Source: Gammaproteobacteria bacterium | Lineage (GTDB): Bacteria > Pseudomonadota > Gammaproteobacteria > DSM-19610 | DNA: 6,316 bases | Reading direction: 5' to 3' | NCBI GenBank assembly: GCA_011371465.1 | Contig: DRQL01000043.1 | Coordinates: 1 to 6,316 of the forward strand | Shown: piece by piece, positions 1-5,758 of the stretch | Numbering within the stretch: the stretch's first letter is position 1 | Layout of the letters: every line of letters starts with the position of its first letter | Notes under the pieces: model-generated | Database searches by the model: none | Told to the model about the DNA's origin: nothing | What the model saw: the letters and a program-made list of their open reading frames with translations, nothing else | Position numbers and translations under genes: made by a program

Positions 1-60
1 ATACGCGTTTGATCCATCGTCAATGACATGCGGGCAACCCGTCGGCTACCGTGTGCAAAC

Positions 61-97
61 TGTAAGAAATTCCAGACAGAAGACGGAATTTCTTACA
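61..97. repeat. Perfect 13-bp inverted repeat, 11-nt spacer
   Basis: The left arm TGTAAGAAATTCC (61-73) is the exact reverse complement of the right arm GGAATTTCTTACA (85-97), with the 11-nt spacer at 74-84. No T-run follows, so it does not look like an intrinsic terminator of an upstream gene. Arm centres lie 24 bp apart, just over two helical turns, which would suit a dimeric or tetrameric regulator. It could also be a small dispersed repeat. Function is inferred only; the symmetry is seen directly. Confidence 0.75.
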
Positions 98-202
98 ATT
101 ACAGCTTTATACACAGGATGAAGAGATTTTATCTACTTATTGTATTTAAAGGGCTCTTTATTCTTTGCATGAAACTTGCTTGATTATTTTTACAGGTATC
201 CT

Positions 203-244
203 GCGTTACCGGGATCTTTTTCATCACCCGTAACCTGTTAACGC
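203..244 (+). other. Leader with two mutually exclusive stems
   Basis: GTTAC (205-209) plus GGG (211-213) can pair with CCC (227-229) plus GTAAC (230-234), leaving C210 bulged and a 13-nt loop. Alternatively GCGTTA (203-208) can pair with TAACGC (239-244). The two stems share bases 205-208 and cannot coexist. The element ends about 65 nt before the likely start codon at 310, so it would lie in the 5' untranslated leader if transcription starts in the AT-rich zone. No known riboswitch was recognised; this could be coincidence. Confidence 0.3.
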
Positions 245-296
245 TGAGGACCAGGTATCTGTATCACGCCAGCCGGGAAGGCCCATGCTCTGATCT

Positions 297-300
297 GAGG
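297..300 (+). promoter_or_regulatory. Ribosome binding site deciding the GTG start at 310
   Basis: GAGG at 297-300 directly abuts the in-frame TTG at 301, which is too close for initiation there. It lies 9 nt before the in-frame GTG at 310, an acceptable Shine-Dalgarno distance. No other ATG, GTG or TTG occurs in frame between the upstream stop at 181-183 and 301. This is why the start is placed at 310. Confidence 0.55.
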
Positions 301-309
301 TTGACCGCT

Positions 310-1803
310 GTGCAGGACAATAAATCATCCCCCAAACCGCTGAGCAGCAGCAAGCAGCAGGCATTGCGCTATGCGCTGGAACGCGAGCAGTGGTCGAGCG
401 AACTGCAACAACGCTGCAAAGATCACTACCGGACCGAGATCGAACAATTGCAGCAGCAGCTGGCCGAAACCAGGGAACGCCATGCGGCCGCACGACAGGC
501 GCTGAAAACCGTTACCGAAGAACGTGATCATGCGCAACACGAGCTCAGGCGGCTGATAGCCACGCGGGAAGACACAAACTCCCCGCAGCAGCCGGCCGGG
601 CAAGATGCTGACACCGCCCCCCTGCCTGCACCGCGCAGCAGCGGCATGCTCAGGCGGGCGACCGCAGCCGCAGCCGGTGTACTGGCATTCGGGGCCCTGT
701 TCACCACCGTTGTCTTCCAGGACGCACAAAGCCATGTCAACAACCGGCCACCTGCTGAAACTGCGTCTGCGCAGCCCCCGGGCGCGACGCAAGCCGTCGA
801 GCACGAAGCCACCCCCGGCGAAAAGAAAAAGAACCCGAAACCGCAAACGGACAAGGGCAGGAAAAAATATGCCGGCCTGAAAAGCGTACGCCAGCAACAG
901 TGGGGACCGCCATTGCTGATGGCGGACGATCAGGGCACGAAACCCCGCGTCGTGTTCGACGCGAAGATCAAAGAGACACAGCAGAACCTGCTGACGCTGG
1001 GTTTCGATATCGGCAAGGCGGATGGCTTCAATGGCCTGCGCACACGCCAGGCCCTTGCCGAGTTCCGCGCCCTGTATATCCAGGACTCCGCCGGCACGCT
1101 GTCGGATAGCGACCTGGCCGTTATCCTGCGCAACTATGCCAGCCTGGCCAGGGCCGACGCCGAACGGTTCGGCCTGGACCGGGGCGTAGTGGCCTCCATA
1201 CGGCTGAGCAGCGTACGCACCGGCGTGGATTTTTCCTATCTGATGAAACTCGCTGCCGCTGAAAGCAACTTTGAACCCGCGAGCGAATCGGCGAATTCGT
1301 CCGCCACCGGCATGTACCAGTTCACCCGCGACACCTGGCTGAACACCCTCGCCCGGCACGGCGCCAAATACGGTCTGGCTGAATACACGGCAAAGATCGA
1401 ACACTATACGACCAGGAGCGGCAACCGACGCCCGAGGGTACGCGACGAGGCCGTGTACCGGCACCTGCTCGAACTGCGCAAGAACCCCAGGGTCGCGAGC
1501 ATGATGGCCGCGGAATCCGCCCTCGACAACCAGCAGAAGCTGGCCTATTCGTTCGACCGCAAGCCGGCACAGGCCGACCTGTACCTGACCCACTTCCTTG
1601 GTGCCAAAGGCGCCATTGCCTTTCTGAAAGCGCTGGATGAAAACCCCGATACCTTTGCCGTGGACATGTTTCCCGAAGCCGCGCGCAGCAACTACGGCAT
1701 CTTTCATCCCAAGACCTGCGCCCCGCGCACGGTTGACGAAGTCTACGAACTGTTCGGTAAAAAGTTCGACACGCGGCATTACGACGATCTCGCCGCAAAC
1801 TGA
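310..1803 (+). CDS. Membrane-anchored peptidoglycan-binding lytic transglycosylase (SLT fold)
   Basis: This 497-residue protein probably cleaves the MurNAc-GlcNAc bond of peptidoglycan in the periplasm. Residues ~14-89 are charged, Gln/Glu/Arg-rich and predicted coiled coil. A single hydrophobic segment at ~116-136 would anchor it in the inner membrane, leaving the coiled coil in the cytoplasm. A Pro/Lys/Arg-rich linker follows (~145-190). Residues ~219-257 match a PG_binding_1 repeat (LGFDIGKADGFNGLRTRQAL). The catalytic domain starts at ~307, with the family 1 motif ESNFEP and SATGMYQFTRDTW; the first Glu (~318) is the predicted acid catalyst. The later HFLGAKGAIAFL and NYGIFH segments resemble SLT-domain proteins of proteobacteria. 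The start is GTG at 310, chosen for GAGG 9 nt upstream; TTG at 301 would add three residues. It appears monocistronic. The large cytoplasmic coiled coil is unusual for soluble or lipoprotein transglycosylases and hints at a scaffold partner. The enzyme class is well supported, the specific role is unknown. Confidence 0.88.
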   Translation: MQDNKSSPKPLSSSKQQALRYALEREQWSSELQQRCKDHYRTEIEQLQQQLAETRERHAAARQALKTVTEERDHAQHELRRLIATREDTNSPQQPAGQDADTAPLPAPRSSGMLRRATAAAAGVLAFGALFTTVVFQDAQSHVNNRPPAETASAQPPGATQAVEHEATPGEKKKNPKPQTDKGRKKYAGLKSVRQQQWGPPLLMADDQGTKPRVVFDAKIKETQQNLLTLGFDIGKADGFNGLRTRQALAEFRALYIQDSAGTLSDSDLAVILRNYASLARADAERFGLDRGVVASIRLSSVRTGVDFSYLMKLAAAESNFEPASESANSSATGMYQFTRDTWLNTLARHGAKYGLAEYTAKIEHYTTRSGNRRPRVRDEAVYRHLLELRKNPRVASMMAAESALDNQQKLAYSFDRKPAQADLYLTHFLGAKGAIAFLKALDENPDTFAVDMFPEAARSNYGIFHPKTCAPRTVDEVYELFGKKFDTRHYDDLAAN

Positions 1804-1822
1804 TCTCCCTGTCTATCCGTCG

Positions 1823-1838
1823 GGCCGGGCTTCCGGCC
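1823..1838 (+). terminator. GC hairpin just after the transglycosylase gene
   Basis: GGCCGG (1823-1828) pairs exactly with CCGGCC (1833-1838) around a GCTT tetraloop, 19 nt after the TGA at 1801-1803. No T-run follows, so it may stabilise the 3' end or assist termination rather than act as a complete intrinsic terminator. Confidence 0.35.
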
Positions 1839-1883
1839 TCGCCTGACCCATGCCCTGGATGGCCGCTTCACCCAGCCTGCGAG

Positions 1884-1918
1884 CCGGGTATCGCGCGGTT
1901 GACGCGCGCGCCGGTTTT
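1884..1918 (+). terminator. Candidate intrinsic terminator of the transglycosylase transcript
   Basis: The outer pair is CCGG (1884-1887) with CCGG (1911-1914). After an internal loop, CGCGCG (1892-1897) pairs with CGCGCG (1903-1908) around the loop GTTGA. TTTT (1915-1918) follows directly. The T-run is short and the stem is interrupted, so strength is uncertain. It overlaps the -35 box of the promoter for the next gene. Confidence 0.4.
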
Positions 1919-1927
1919 GAATATGAT
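1899..1927 (+). promoter_or_regulatory. Sigma70-type promoter of the XRE gene and probable operon
   Basis: The -35 box TTGACG (1899-1904) and -10 box TATGAT (1922-1927) each match the consensus at five of six positions and are separated by exactly 17 nt. The predicted transcription start is near 1933-1934, about 60 nt before the ATG at 1993. It could drive the XRE gene, the SulP gene and the small secreted-protein gene together. The -35 box lies inside the hairpin at 1884-1918. Confidence 0.65.
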
Positions 1928-1936
1928 GCCGCACCG

Positions 1937-1955
1937 TTGATGCAATTTGTATCAA
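1937..1955. promoter_or_regulatory. 19-bp palindromic operator candidate at the transcription start
   Basis: TTGATGCAATTTGTATCAA is symmetric (TTGATRCAAWTTGYATCAA) apart from one symmetric pair of positions (6 and 14) and the central base. It spans roughly +3 to +21 from the predicted start of the 1899-1927 promoter, the classic place for repressor binding. The gene immediately downstream encodes a small XRE-type DNA-binding protein, so autoregulation is the simplest inference. A smaller repeat TTATT-GTT-AATAA follows at 1957-1969. Binding itself is not shown by the sequence. Confidence 0.6.
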
Positions 1956-1992
1956 TTTATTGTTAATAATATCCCGTTATGTGGTATTCAGC

Positions 1993-2250
1993 ATGATCAG
2001 CAGCGGCCAGCTCAAGGCAGCGCGCGCCTTACTCGGCATGGATCGCAAGACCCTGGCGGAACGCTCCGGCCTGTCCCTGCCGACCATTCAGCGCATGGAG
2101 TCCGCGGAAGATGTCGTCGGCGGCAACGTGGAATCCCTGGTCAGGGTGGTCGAGGTACTGAAAGCCGCCGGGATCGAGTTGATCGGCGAAAACGATGTAT
2201 GCCAGGGGCGCGGACGCGGCGTCCGGCTTACGCGTCCCAGAGGTGATTGA
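1993..2250 (+). CDS. Small XRE-family helix-turn-helix transcriptional regulator
   Basis: This 85-residue protein is mostly one HTH domain. It opens with GQLKAARALLGMDRKTLAE, continues with the recognition-helix region SGLSLPTIQRMES (~25-37), then NVESLVRVVEVLKAAGIELIGEN. This is the typical layout of stand-alone proteobacterial XRE/Cro-like regulators of 70-90 residues. It has no sensor domain; the C-terminal tail is basic and Arg/Gly-rich (GRGRGVRLTRPRG). ATG at 1993 is chosen because these proteins usually begin just before the xQLxAAR segment. TTG at 1960 or GTG at 1981 would add residues that do not fit. No strong ribosome site is visible. It sits 56 bp before the SulP gene in the same direction and just after a promoter with a palindrome. 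I infer that it represses its own promoter and so controls the transporter. An antitoxin role is less likely, since no toxin-like gene is adjacent. Confidence 0.85.
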   Translation: MISSGQLKAARALLGMDRKTLAERSGLSLPTIQRMESAEDVVGGNVESLVRVVEVLKAAGIELIGENDVCQGRGRGVRLTRPRGD

Positions 2251-2306
2251 CAACGCACGTACAACCGCCCCTCACCCGGGCCGTACATTGACCTGACCCC
2301 GAGAAG

Positions 2307-4109
2307 ATGATGTCACTACGATCGAAAGCCGCTCTCCTGCCCCCCTGGCTCACGCCCTTCATGCGCTGGCTGCCCAATGTCACCCGCGATGACCTGAAAG
2401 CCGACTTCATCGCCGGCCTGGCCGGCGGCATCATTGTGCTCCCGCAGGGTGTAGCCTTTGCCACCATCGCCGGCATGCCACCGGAGTACGGCCTCTATGC
2501 GGGGATGATCCCGGCCATTGTCGCCGCCCTGTTCGGTTCGTCACGCCACCTGGTTTCCGGGCCGACCACCGCGGCATCCATTGTGCTGCTTTCTTCCCTG
2601 TCGGTGTACGCAACCCCTGGCACCGCAGACTACGTTTCGCTGGCCCTGACCCTGACCTTCATGGTTGGCACCATCGAGCTGCTGCTCGGTCTGGCGCGCA
2701 TGGGCGTGCTGGTCAATTTCATATCGCACTCTGTAGTAATCGGCTTTACTGCAGGTGCTGCGTTACTGATTGCCGCCAAACAGCTCAAGCACTTTTTTGG
2801 TATCGAGATGCCGTCCGGCGGGCATTTTCATGACATTGTGATGGCCTTCGGTGACCAACTGGGCAACATCAATCCCTACGTCACCACCGTAGCGATGGTC
2901 ACGCTGCTGAGCGGAATCGCCATCAAACGCTGGGCGCCCAAACTACCCTACCTGATCATCTCGATGGTGCTCGGCAGCCTGGTGGCCGTTCTGATCCAGC
3001 ACCTGCTGGGGGCGGATGTCACCCACATTGCCACGGTCGGCGCATTGCCCGCGAACCTGCCGCCGCTGTCCGCACCCGACCTGTCGCTGGACAACATCAA
3101 GAAACTGGCGCCTACCGCCCTGGCGGTCACCCTGTTCGTACTGACCGAAGCCGTTTCCATCGGTCGCTCACTGGCCGCGCGCGGGGGGTACCGGATCAAC
3201 GGCAACCAGGAGTTCATCGGCCAGGGCCTGTCGAATATCGCCGGCAGCTTTTTCTCCGGCTATGTCGCCACCGGGTCGTTCAACCGTTCGGGGCTGAACT
3301 ACGAATCCGGTGCACGCACCCCGCTCGCCGCCGTTTTCGCGGGGGTCCTGCTGATGCTGATTGTCCTGCTGGTCGCCCCCCTGGCCGCCTACCTGCCCAA
3401 GGCCACCATGGCCGGCGTGCTGTTCATCGTGGCCTGGGGACTGATCGATTTCTCGCGTATCAGGCACATCCTGCTCACCTCGCGCCGTGAGACCTCCGTG
3501 CTGGCCGTGACCTTCTTCAGCGCACTGTTCCTGGAACTCGAATTCGCCATCTTCGCCGGGGTCCTGCTGTCCCTGGTGCTGTACCTGGAGCGTGTTTCCA
3601 AACCTGCCATCCGCCGCCGTGTACCGGATCCCCGGCTGCCCAAACGGCCGCTGGTCACCGACCCCAGCCTGCCCGAATGCCCGCAGCTGCGCATCGCCCG
3701 TATCGACGGTTCGATCTTCTTTGGCTCCGTCACCCGCATACAGGAAACCTTCGACCTGTTCCGGGAGAACCGGCCGGAGCAGAAACACCTCGCCATCGCT
3801 GCCCAGGGCATCAACTTTGTCGATTTACAGGGCGGCGAAGCACTGGCCGAAGAGGCCAAACGCCGCGCACAGATGGGTGGCGCCCTGTACATCATCAATA
3901 TCAAAAAGGGACTCTGGGACGCGCTGGAAAAATGCGGCTGCCTGGACGAAATCGGCGCAAATCACGTATTCCAGGGAAAATCCGCCGCCATTCATGCCAT
4001 CTACCAGAAGCTCGACAAATCCATCTGCGCCGGCTGCGACAAGCGTATCTTCAAGGAGTGCCAGGCGGAATTCGGTCGTCCCGAGTCTCAACCGTCCTGG
4101 CAGTCATGA
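2307..4109 (+). CDS. SulP-family anion transporter with STAS domain
   Basis: This 600-residue inner-membrane protein belongs to the SulP (SLC26-like) family, which moves sulfate, bicarbonate or related anions by secondary transport. The membrane core (~30-430) shows the N-terminal signature: DFIAG, VLPQGVAFATIAGMPPEYGLYAG and SSRHLVSGPTTAAS (~33-91). The later SulP motifs are TEAVSIGRSLA (~280-290), NQEFIGQGLSNIAGSFFSGY (~300-319) and GSFNRSGLNYESGARTPLA (~323-341). The C-terminal STAS domain spans ~460-567. At the loop where SpoIIAA-type proteins carry a phosphorylated serine (DSSG-like), this one reads VDLQG (~505-509), so that regulation is unlikely. A tail (~570-590) carries CAGCDKRIFKEC, with three Cys plus C543/C545 in the STAS domain, possibly metal- or redox-linked. 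The start ATG at 2307 is followed by a second ATG at 2310, with GAGAAG immediately upstream; either could be used. The substrate cannot be assigned. Its stop overlaps an ATG (ATGA at 4106-4109), and the next gene follows in the same direction. Confidence 0.93.
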   Translation: MMSLRSKAALLPPWLTPFMRWLPNVTRDDLKADFIAGLAGGIIVLPQGVAFATIAGMPPEYGLYAGMIPAIVAALFGSSRHLVSGPTTAASIVLLSSLSVYATPGTADYVSLALTLTFMVGTIELLLGLARMGVLVNFISHSVVIGFTAGAALLIAAKQLKHFFGIEMPSGGHFHDIVMAFGDQLGNINPYVTTVAMVTLLSGIAIKRWAPKLPYLIISMVLGSLVAVLIQHLLGADVTHIATVGALPANLPPLSAPDLSLDNIKKLAPTALAVTLFVLTEAVSIGRSLAARGGYRINGNQEFIGQGLSNIAGSFFSGYVATGSFNRSGLNYESGARTPLAAVFAGVLLMLIVLLVAPLAAYLPKATMAGVLFIVAWGLIDFSRIRHILLTSRRETSVLAVTFFSALFLELEFAIFAGVLLSLVLYLERVSKPAIRRRVPDPRLPKRPLVTDPSLPECPQLRIARIDGSIFFGSVTRIQETFDLFRENRPEQKHLAIAAQGINFVDLQGGEALAEEAKRRAQMGGALYIINIKKGLWDALEKCGCLDEIGANHVFQGKSAAIHAIYQKLDKSICAGCDKRIFKECQAEFGRPESQPSWQS

Positions 4110-4152
4110 TGCCCTGTATCGAACACGACAGGCCGCCCAAACCAGACCGTAC

Positions 4153-4156
4153 GGAG
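4153..4156 (+). promoter_or_regulatory. Ribosome binding site for the small secreted protein
   Basis: GGAG at 4153-4156 is 6 nt from the ATG at 4163, ideal spacing. It supports 4163 over the in-frame ATG at 4106, which overlaps the SulP stop as ATGA. Confidence 0.7.
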
Positions 4157-4162
4157 TACTGC

Positions 4163-4597
4163 ATGCGTTATCTCTCATTGACCAGCCTGATCTTCAGCCT
4201 GTTTTTCACCACCATACCGGCCGTGCATGCCGGGAATGCCCACTGGCCGGTGGAAATCTACGACGTCATGGATAACCAGAAACTGGTTGTTTTTCTCGCC
4301 AACGAAGACATTGCCGAGAGCCCGAAATGGCAACCGGCCGAGGGTGGACCGCCGGTATCGATTGCGGATGCACTGGAATATGCCCGCAGCTGGATCGAGC
4401 AGGAACCACAGCTGAAAGGGGCCAAAGTGCACGAAATCGAACTCAAACCTCTGCACGAGCACGAGAGCGAAAACCGCTGGTATTACCTGTTGCAGCTGCG
4501 CAGCGAAAGCGACGGTAAAACCACGGCCAATTACATCGCCATCCTGTTCAACGGCAAGGTCGTCCCCGCCATCGTCGAACCGGCATCGATCAAGTAG
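4163..4597 (+). CDS. Small secreted (periplasmic) protein of unknown function
   Basis: The product has 144 residues. Residues 1-23 form a Sec signal peptide: MRYLSL, a hydrophobic core TSLIFSLFFTTIPAV, and a likely signal peptidase I cut after AVHA, before GNAHWPV. The mature part is about 121 residues with no Cys. It alternates strand-like and helical stretches: EIYDVMDNQKLVVFLAN, then PPVSIADALEYARSWIEQ (helix), KVHEIELKPL, WYYLLQLRS and YIAILFNGKVVPAIVEP. The helix followed by strands is loosely reminiscent of PepSY-like small domains, but I do not recognise a named family. The start at 4163 is set by GGAG 6 nt upstream and the signal peptide; an ATG at 4106 would add 19 polar residues before the signal and is unlikely. 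It lies 53 bp after the SulP gene in the same direction, suggesting co-transcription and perhaps a periplasmic accessory role, which is inference. Confidence 0.8.
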   Translation: MRYLSLTSLIFSLFFTTIPAVHAGNAHWPVEIYDVMDNQKLVVFLANEDIAESPKWQPAEGGPPVSIADALEYARSWIEQEPQLKGAKVHEIELKPLHEHESENRWYYLLQLRSESDGKTTANYIAILFNGKVVPAIVEPASIK

Positions 4598-4604
4598 ACG
4601 CCGT

Positions 4605-5561
4605 TTACGACCCCGTTATACAGGCACCATCGTAAACCACGGCATCGTCACCAAACTGTTCTTTTAACTGTTCCAGCAGCGGGCAGGGAATGCCCTTCAC
4701 TGCTTTCAGACTGACCCGTTTCAGCTCACCGAAATCCCGCAGCAGCGCAATGCTGTCCAGTGGATTGCCATCGAGGATAATACGGGCCAGCCCCGTCAAA
4801 CCGCGCAATGGAGTAAGTGACCGGATCCGGTTGCGGGCAAGATCGAGCTCGATCAGGTCCGACAGCGCCGCCAGGGGCGCGATGTCAACAATCCGGTTGT
4901 CCGGGAGATACAGGTTTTCAAGTTGCGTCAGCGCTTGCAGGCCGTTCAGCTGCACGACCTGGTTATAACCCAGGTCCAGCTCCCTTAAGCCGGACAGGGT
5001 TCCGAGCGCCTGCAAACGGGTAATCCCGTTGTGACTGAGGTCCAGCACCAGCAAAGAGTGCGCAACTCCCAGGGGTGCAATATCCGTCAATCGGTTGTGG
5101 GCAAGCGACAGAACGTGCAGATCCGGAAAACGCCTGATCCAGGCAACGTCATGGATCCGGTTATGATCCAGGTTCAGGTGAGTTACGGTCAGGTAGGCAT
5201 CGCCTCCCGGTATGACGTCTATCCGGTTGTACCCAAGGTCGAGTCGTGCCAGCCTCTCCAGCGTCCCGAGGGGCGCGATATCCACGATCGCATTGTGCGC
5301 CAGGTCGAGTTCCTCCAGGTTTACCAGTTGTTCGATACCGGACAGGTCAGCAATCGGTCGGCCCTCCGGGTTGACGCATTGCAGGCGGTCGACATGCCCG
5401 GCGTCCGTCCAGCCGTTCCTGCGGGCTGTGGTGCGCACGCAGTCCTGCAGTACCGCATCGGTAAATGACAGCTTTTCGATCGCCGTGTAAACGCTGGAGG
5501 AGTCGGTGCAGCCATTCAGGAGAACTACAGCTACCACCAGGATCAAATTCGTGAAGCGCAT
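4605..5561 (-). CDS. Leucine-rich-repeat lipoprotein
   Basis: This 318-residue protein starts MRFTNLILVVAVVLLNGC. The last four residues (LNGC) act as a lipobox, so Cys18 would be lipidated after signal peptidase II cleavage. The residue after Cys is Thr, not Asp, which favours outer-membrane sorting. Residues ~31-80 form an N-terminal cap with the FTDAVLQDCV and GWTDAGHVDRLQC pattern (Cys41, Cys62). Residues 81-278 are nine consecutive repeats of exactly 22 residues, consensus xLxxLdLxxNrIxdIapLxxLx, of the SDS22/internalin-like class. A tenth, degenerate unit and a C-terminal cap with Cys293 and Cys314 follow. The cysteine pairs may form disulfides that close the solenoid ends. Such domains bind proteins or glycans; the ligand is unknown. 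The gene converges on the secreted-protein gene with only 7 bp between stop codons, so any terminator lies within coding sequence. The ATG at 5561 is fixed by the signal sequence. Confidence 0.9.
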   Translation of the reverse strand: MRFTNLILVVAVVLLNGCTDSSSVYTAIEKLSFTDAVLQDCVRTTARRNGWTDAGHVDRLQCVNPEGRPIADLSGIEQLVNLEELDLAHNAIVDIAPLGTLERLARLDLGYNRIDVIPGGDAYLTVTHLNLDHNRIHDVAWIRRFPDLHVLSLAHNRLTDIAPLGVAHSLLVLDLSHNGITRLQALGTLSGLRELDLGYNQVVQLNGLQALTQLENLYLPDNRIVDIAPLAALSDLIELDLARNRIRSLTPLRGLTGLARIILDGNPLDSIALLRDFGELKRVSLKAVKGIPCPLLEQLKEQFGDDAVVYDGACITGS

Positions 5562-5567
5562 GCCGGG

Positions 5568-5573
5568 ATTATA
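5568..5573 (-). promoter_or_regulatory. Perfect -10 hexamer 6 nt before the lipoprotein start
   Basis: On the minus strand TATAAT (5573 to 5568) is followed by CCCGGC and then the ATG at 5561. If used, transcription would start at or next to the start codon, giving a leaderless message. The -35 position (GCTTCC with 17-nt spacing) is poor. A GAGG lies 13 nt before the ATG, too far for a good ribosome site. The hexamer may be coincidental. Confidence 0.35.
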
Positions 5574-5613
5574 ACCTCATGTGTGACAGGGGAAGCCCGC
5601 ACCTCTCCTCTTT

Positions 5614-5631
5614 CGTCATGCCGGCATGACG
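5614..5631. repeat. 18-bp perfect palindrome
   Basis: CGTCATGCCGGCATGACG is its own reverse complement, centred between 5622 and 5623, 53 bp upstream of the lipoprotein start codon. It might be an operator, a short dispersed palindromic repeat of the kind common between proteobacterial genes, or the remnant of a transcript end. The symmetry is certain, the role is not. Confidence 0.65.
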
Positions 5632-5658
5632 GACGGATCAGAACCTCCCGGAAACCTT

Positions 5659-5738
5659 CAGGTGCCTGTAATAGCCGTGACTCACGGCCGGGCACGGCCA
5701 CTTGACCGCACGCTGAGAGCCTGGAATCAGGGCACCTG
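5659..5738 (+). other. Long-range inverted repeat enclosing a short hairpin
   Basis: CAGGTGCC (5659-5666) is the exact reverse complement of GGCACCTG (5731-5738). Inside lies a compact palindrome, GCCGTGA-C-TCACGGC (5674-5688). GTGCC (5662-5666) can instead pair with GGCAC (5691-5695), so alternative folds exist. This would give an ~80-nt structured element in either transcript orientation. No known RNA family was recognised. Confidence 0.35.
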
Positions 5739-5758
5739 GTACTACCGGGTATAGTATA

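Larger units (their letters stand above)
1..309. other. AT-rich noncoding leader before the transglycosylase gene
   Basis: No convincing gene is seen here. One plus-strand frame is open from base 2 to a TGA at 119-121, but it has no recognisable protein and runs through a perfect inverted repeat, so it is probably chance. The stretch from about 100 to 200 is clearly richer in A/T than the genes that follow, as expected of a promoter region. I could not find a -35/-10 pair with good spacing, nor a sigma54 GG-N10-GC element. The region contains the 61-97 inverted repeat and the 203-244 pairing elements described separately. Confidence 0.6.

Noticed and set aside
2..121. Plus-strand frame open from the left edge to a TGA at 119-121
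   Set aside because: It could be the end of an upstream gene, but it has no recognisable sequence and covers the perfect inverted repeat, so chance is more likely.
116..281. Sigma54 promoter (GG-N10-GC) upstream of the transglycosylase
   Set aside because: I checked the GG dinucleotides from 116 to 254 and none has GC at the required distance; those near 275-281 were not followed up.
325..1779. 484-codon open frame on the minus strand opposite the transglycosylase gene
   Set aside because: It is the antisense shadow of a clearly real gene with recognised domains on the plus strand; its translation shows no family features and GC-rich codon bias readily creates such frames.
1960..1992. TTG at 1960 as start of the XRE protein
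   Set aside because: It adds 11 residues not typical of this family, encoded in the AT-rich leader; the ATG at 1993 gives the usual N-terminus.
2247..2252. Perfect TTGACA between the XRE and SulP genes as a promoter for SulP
   Set aside because: No acceptable -10 box lies 16-18 nt downstream, and the hexamer overlaps the end of the XRE gene.
3168..3788. 206-codon minus-strand frame inside the SulP gene
   Set aside because: Low-complexity Gln/Gly-rich translation, wholly within a well-supported SulP coding region; an antisense shadow.
4106..4162. ATG at 4106 overlapping the SulP stop (ATGA) as start of the secreted protein
   Set aside because: It would place 19 polar residues ahead of an evident signal peptide; ATG 4163 has GGAG at ideal spacing.
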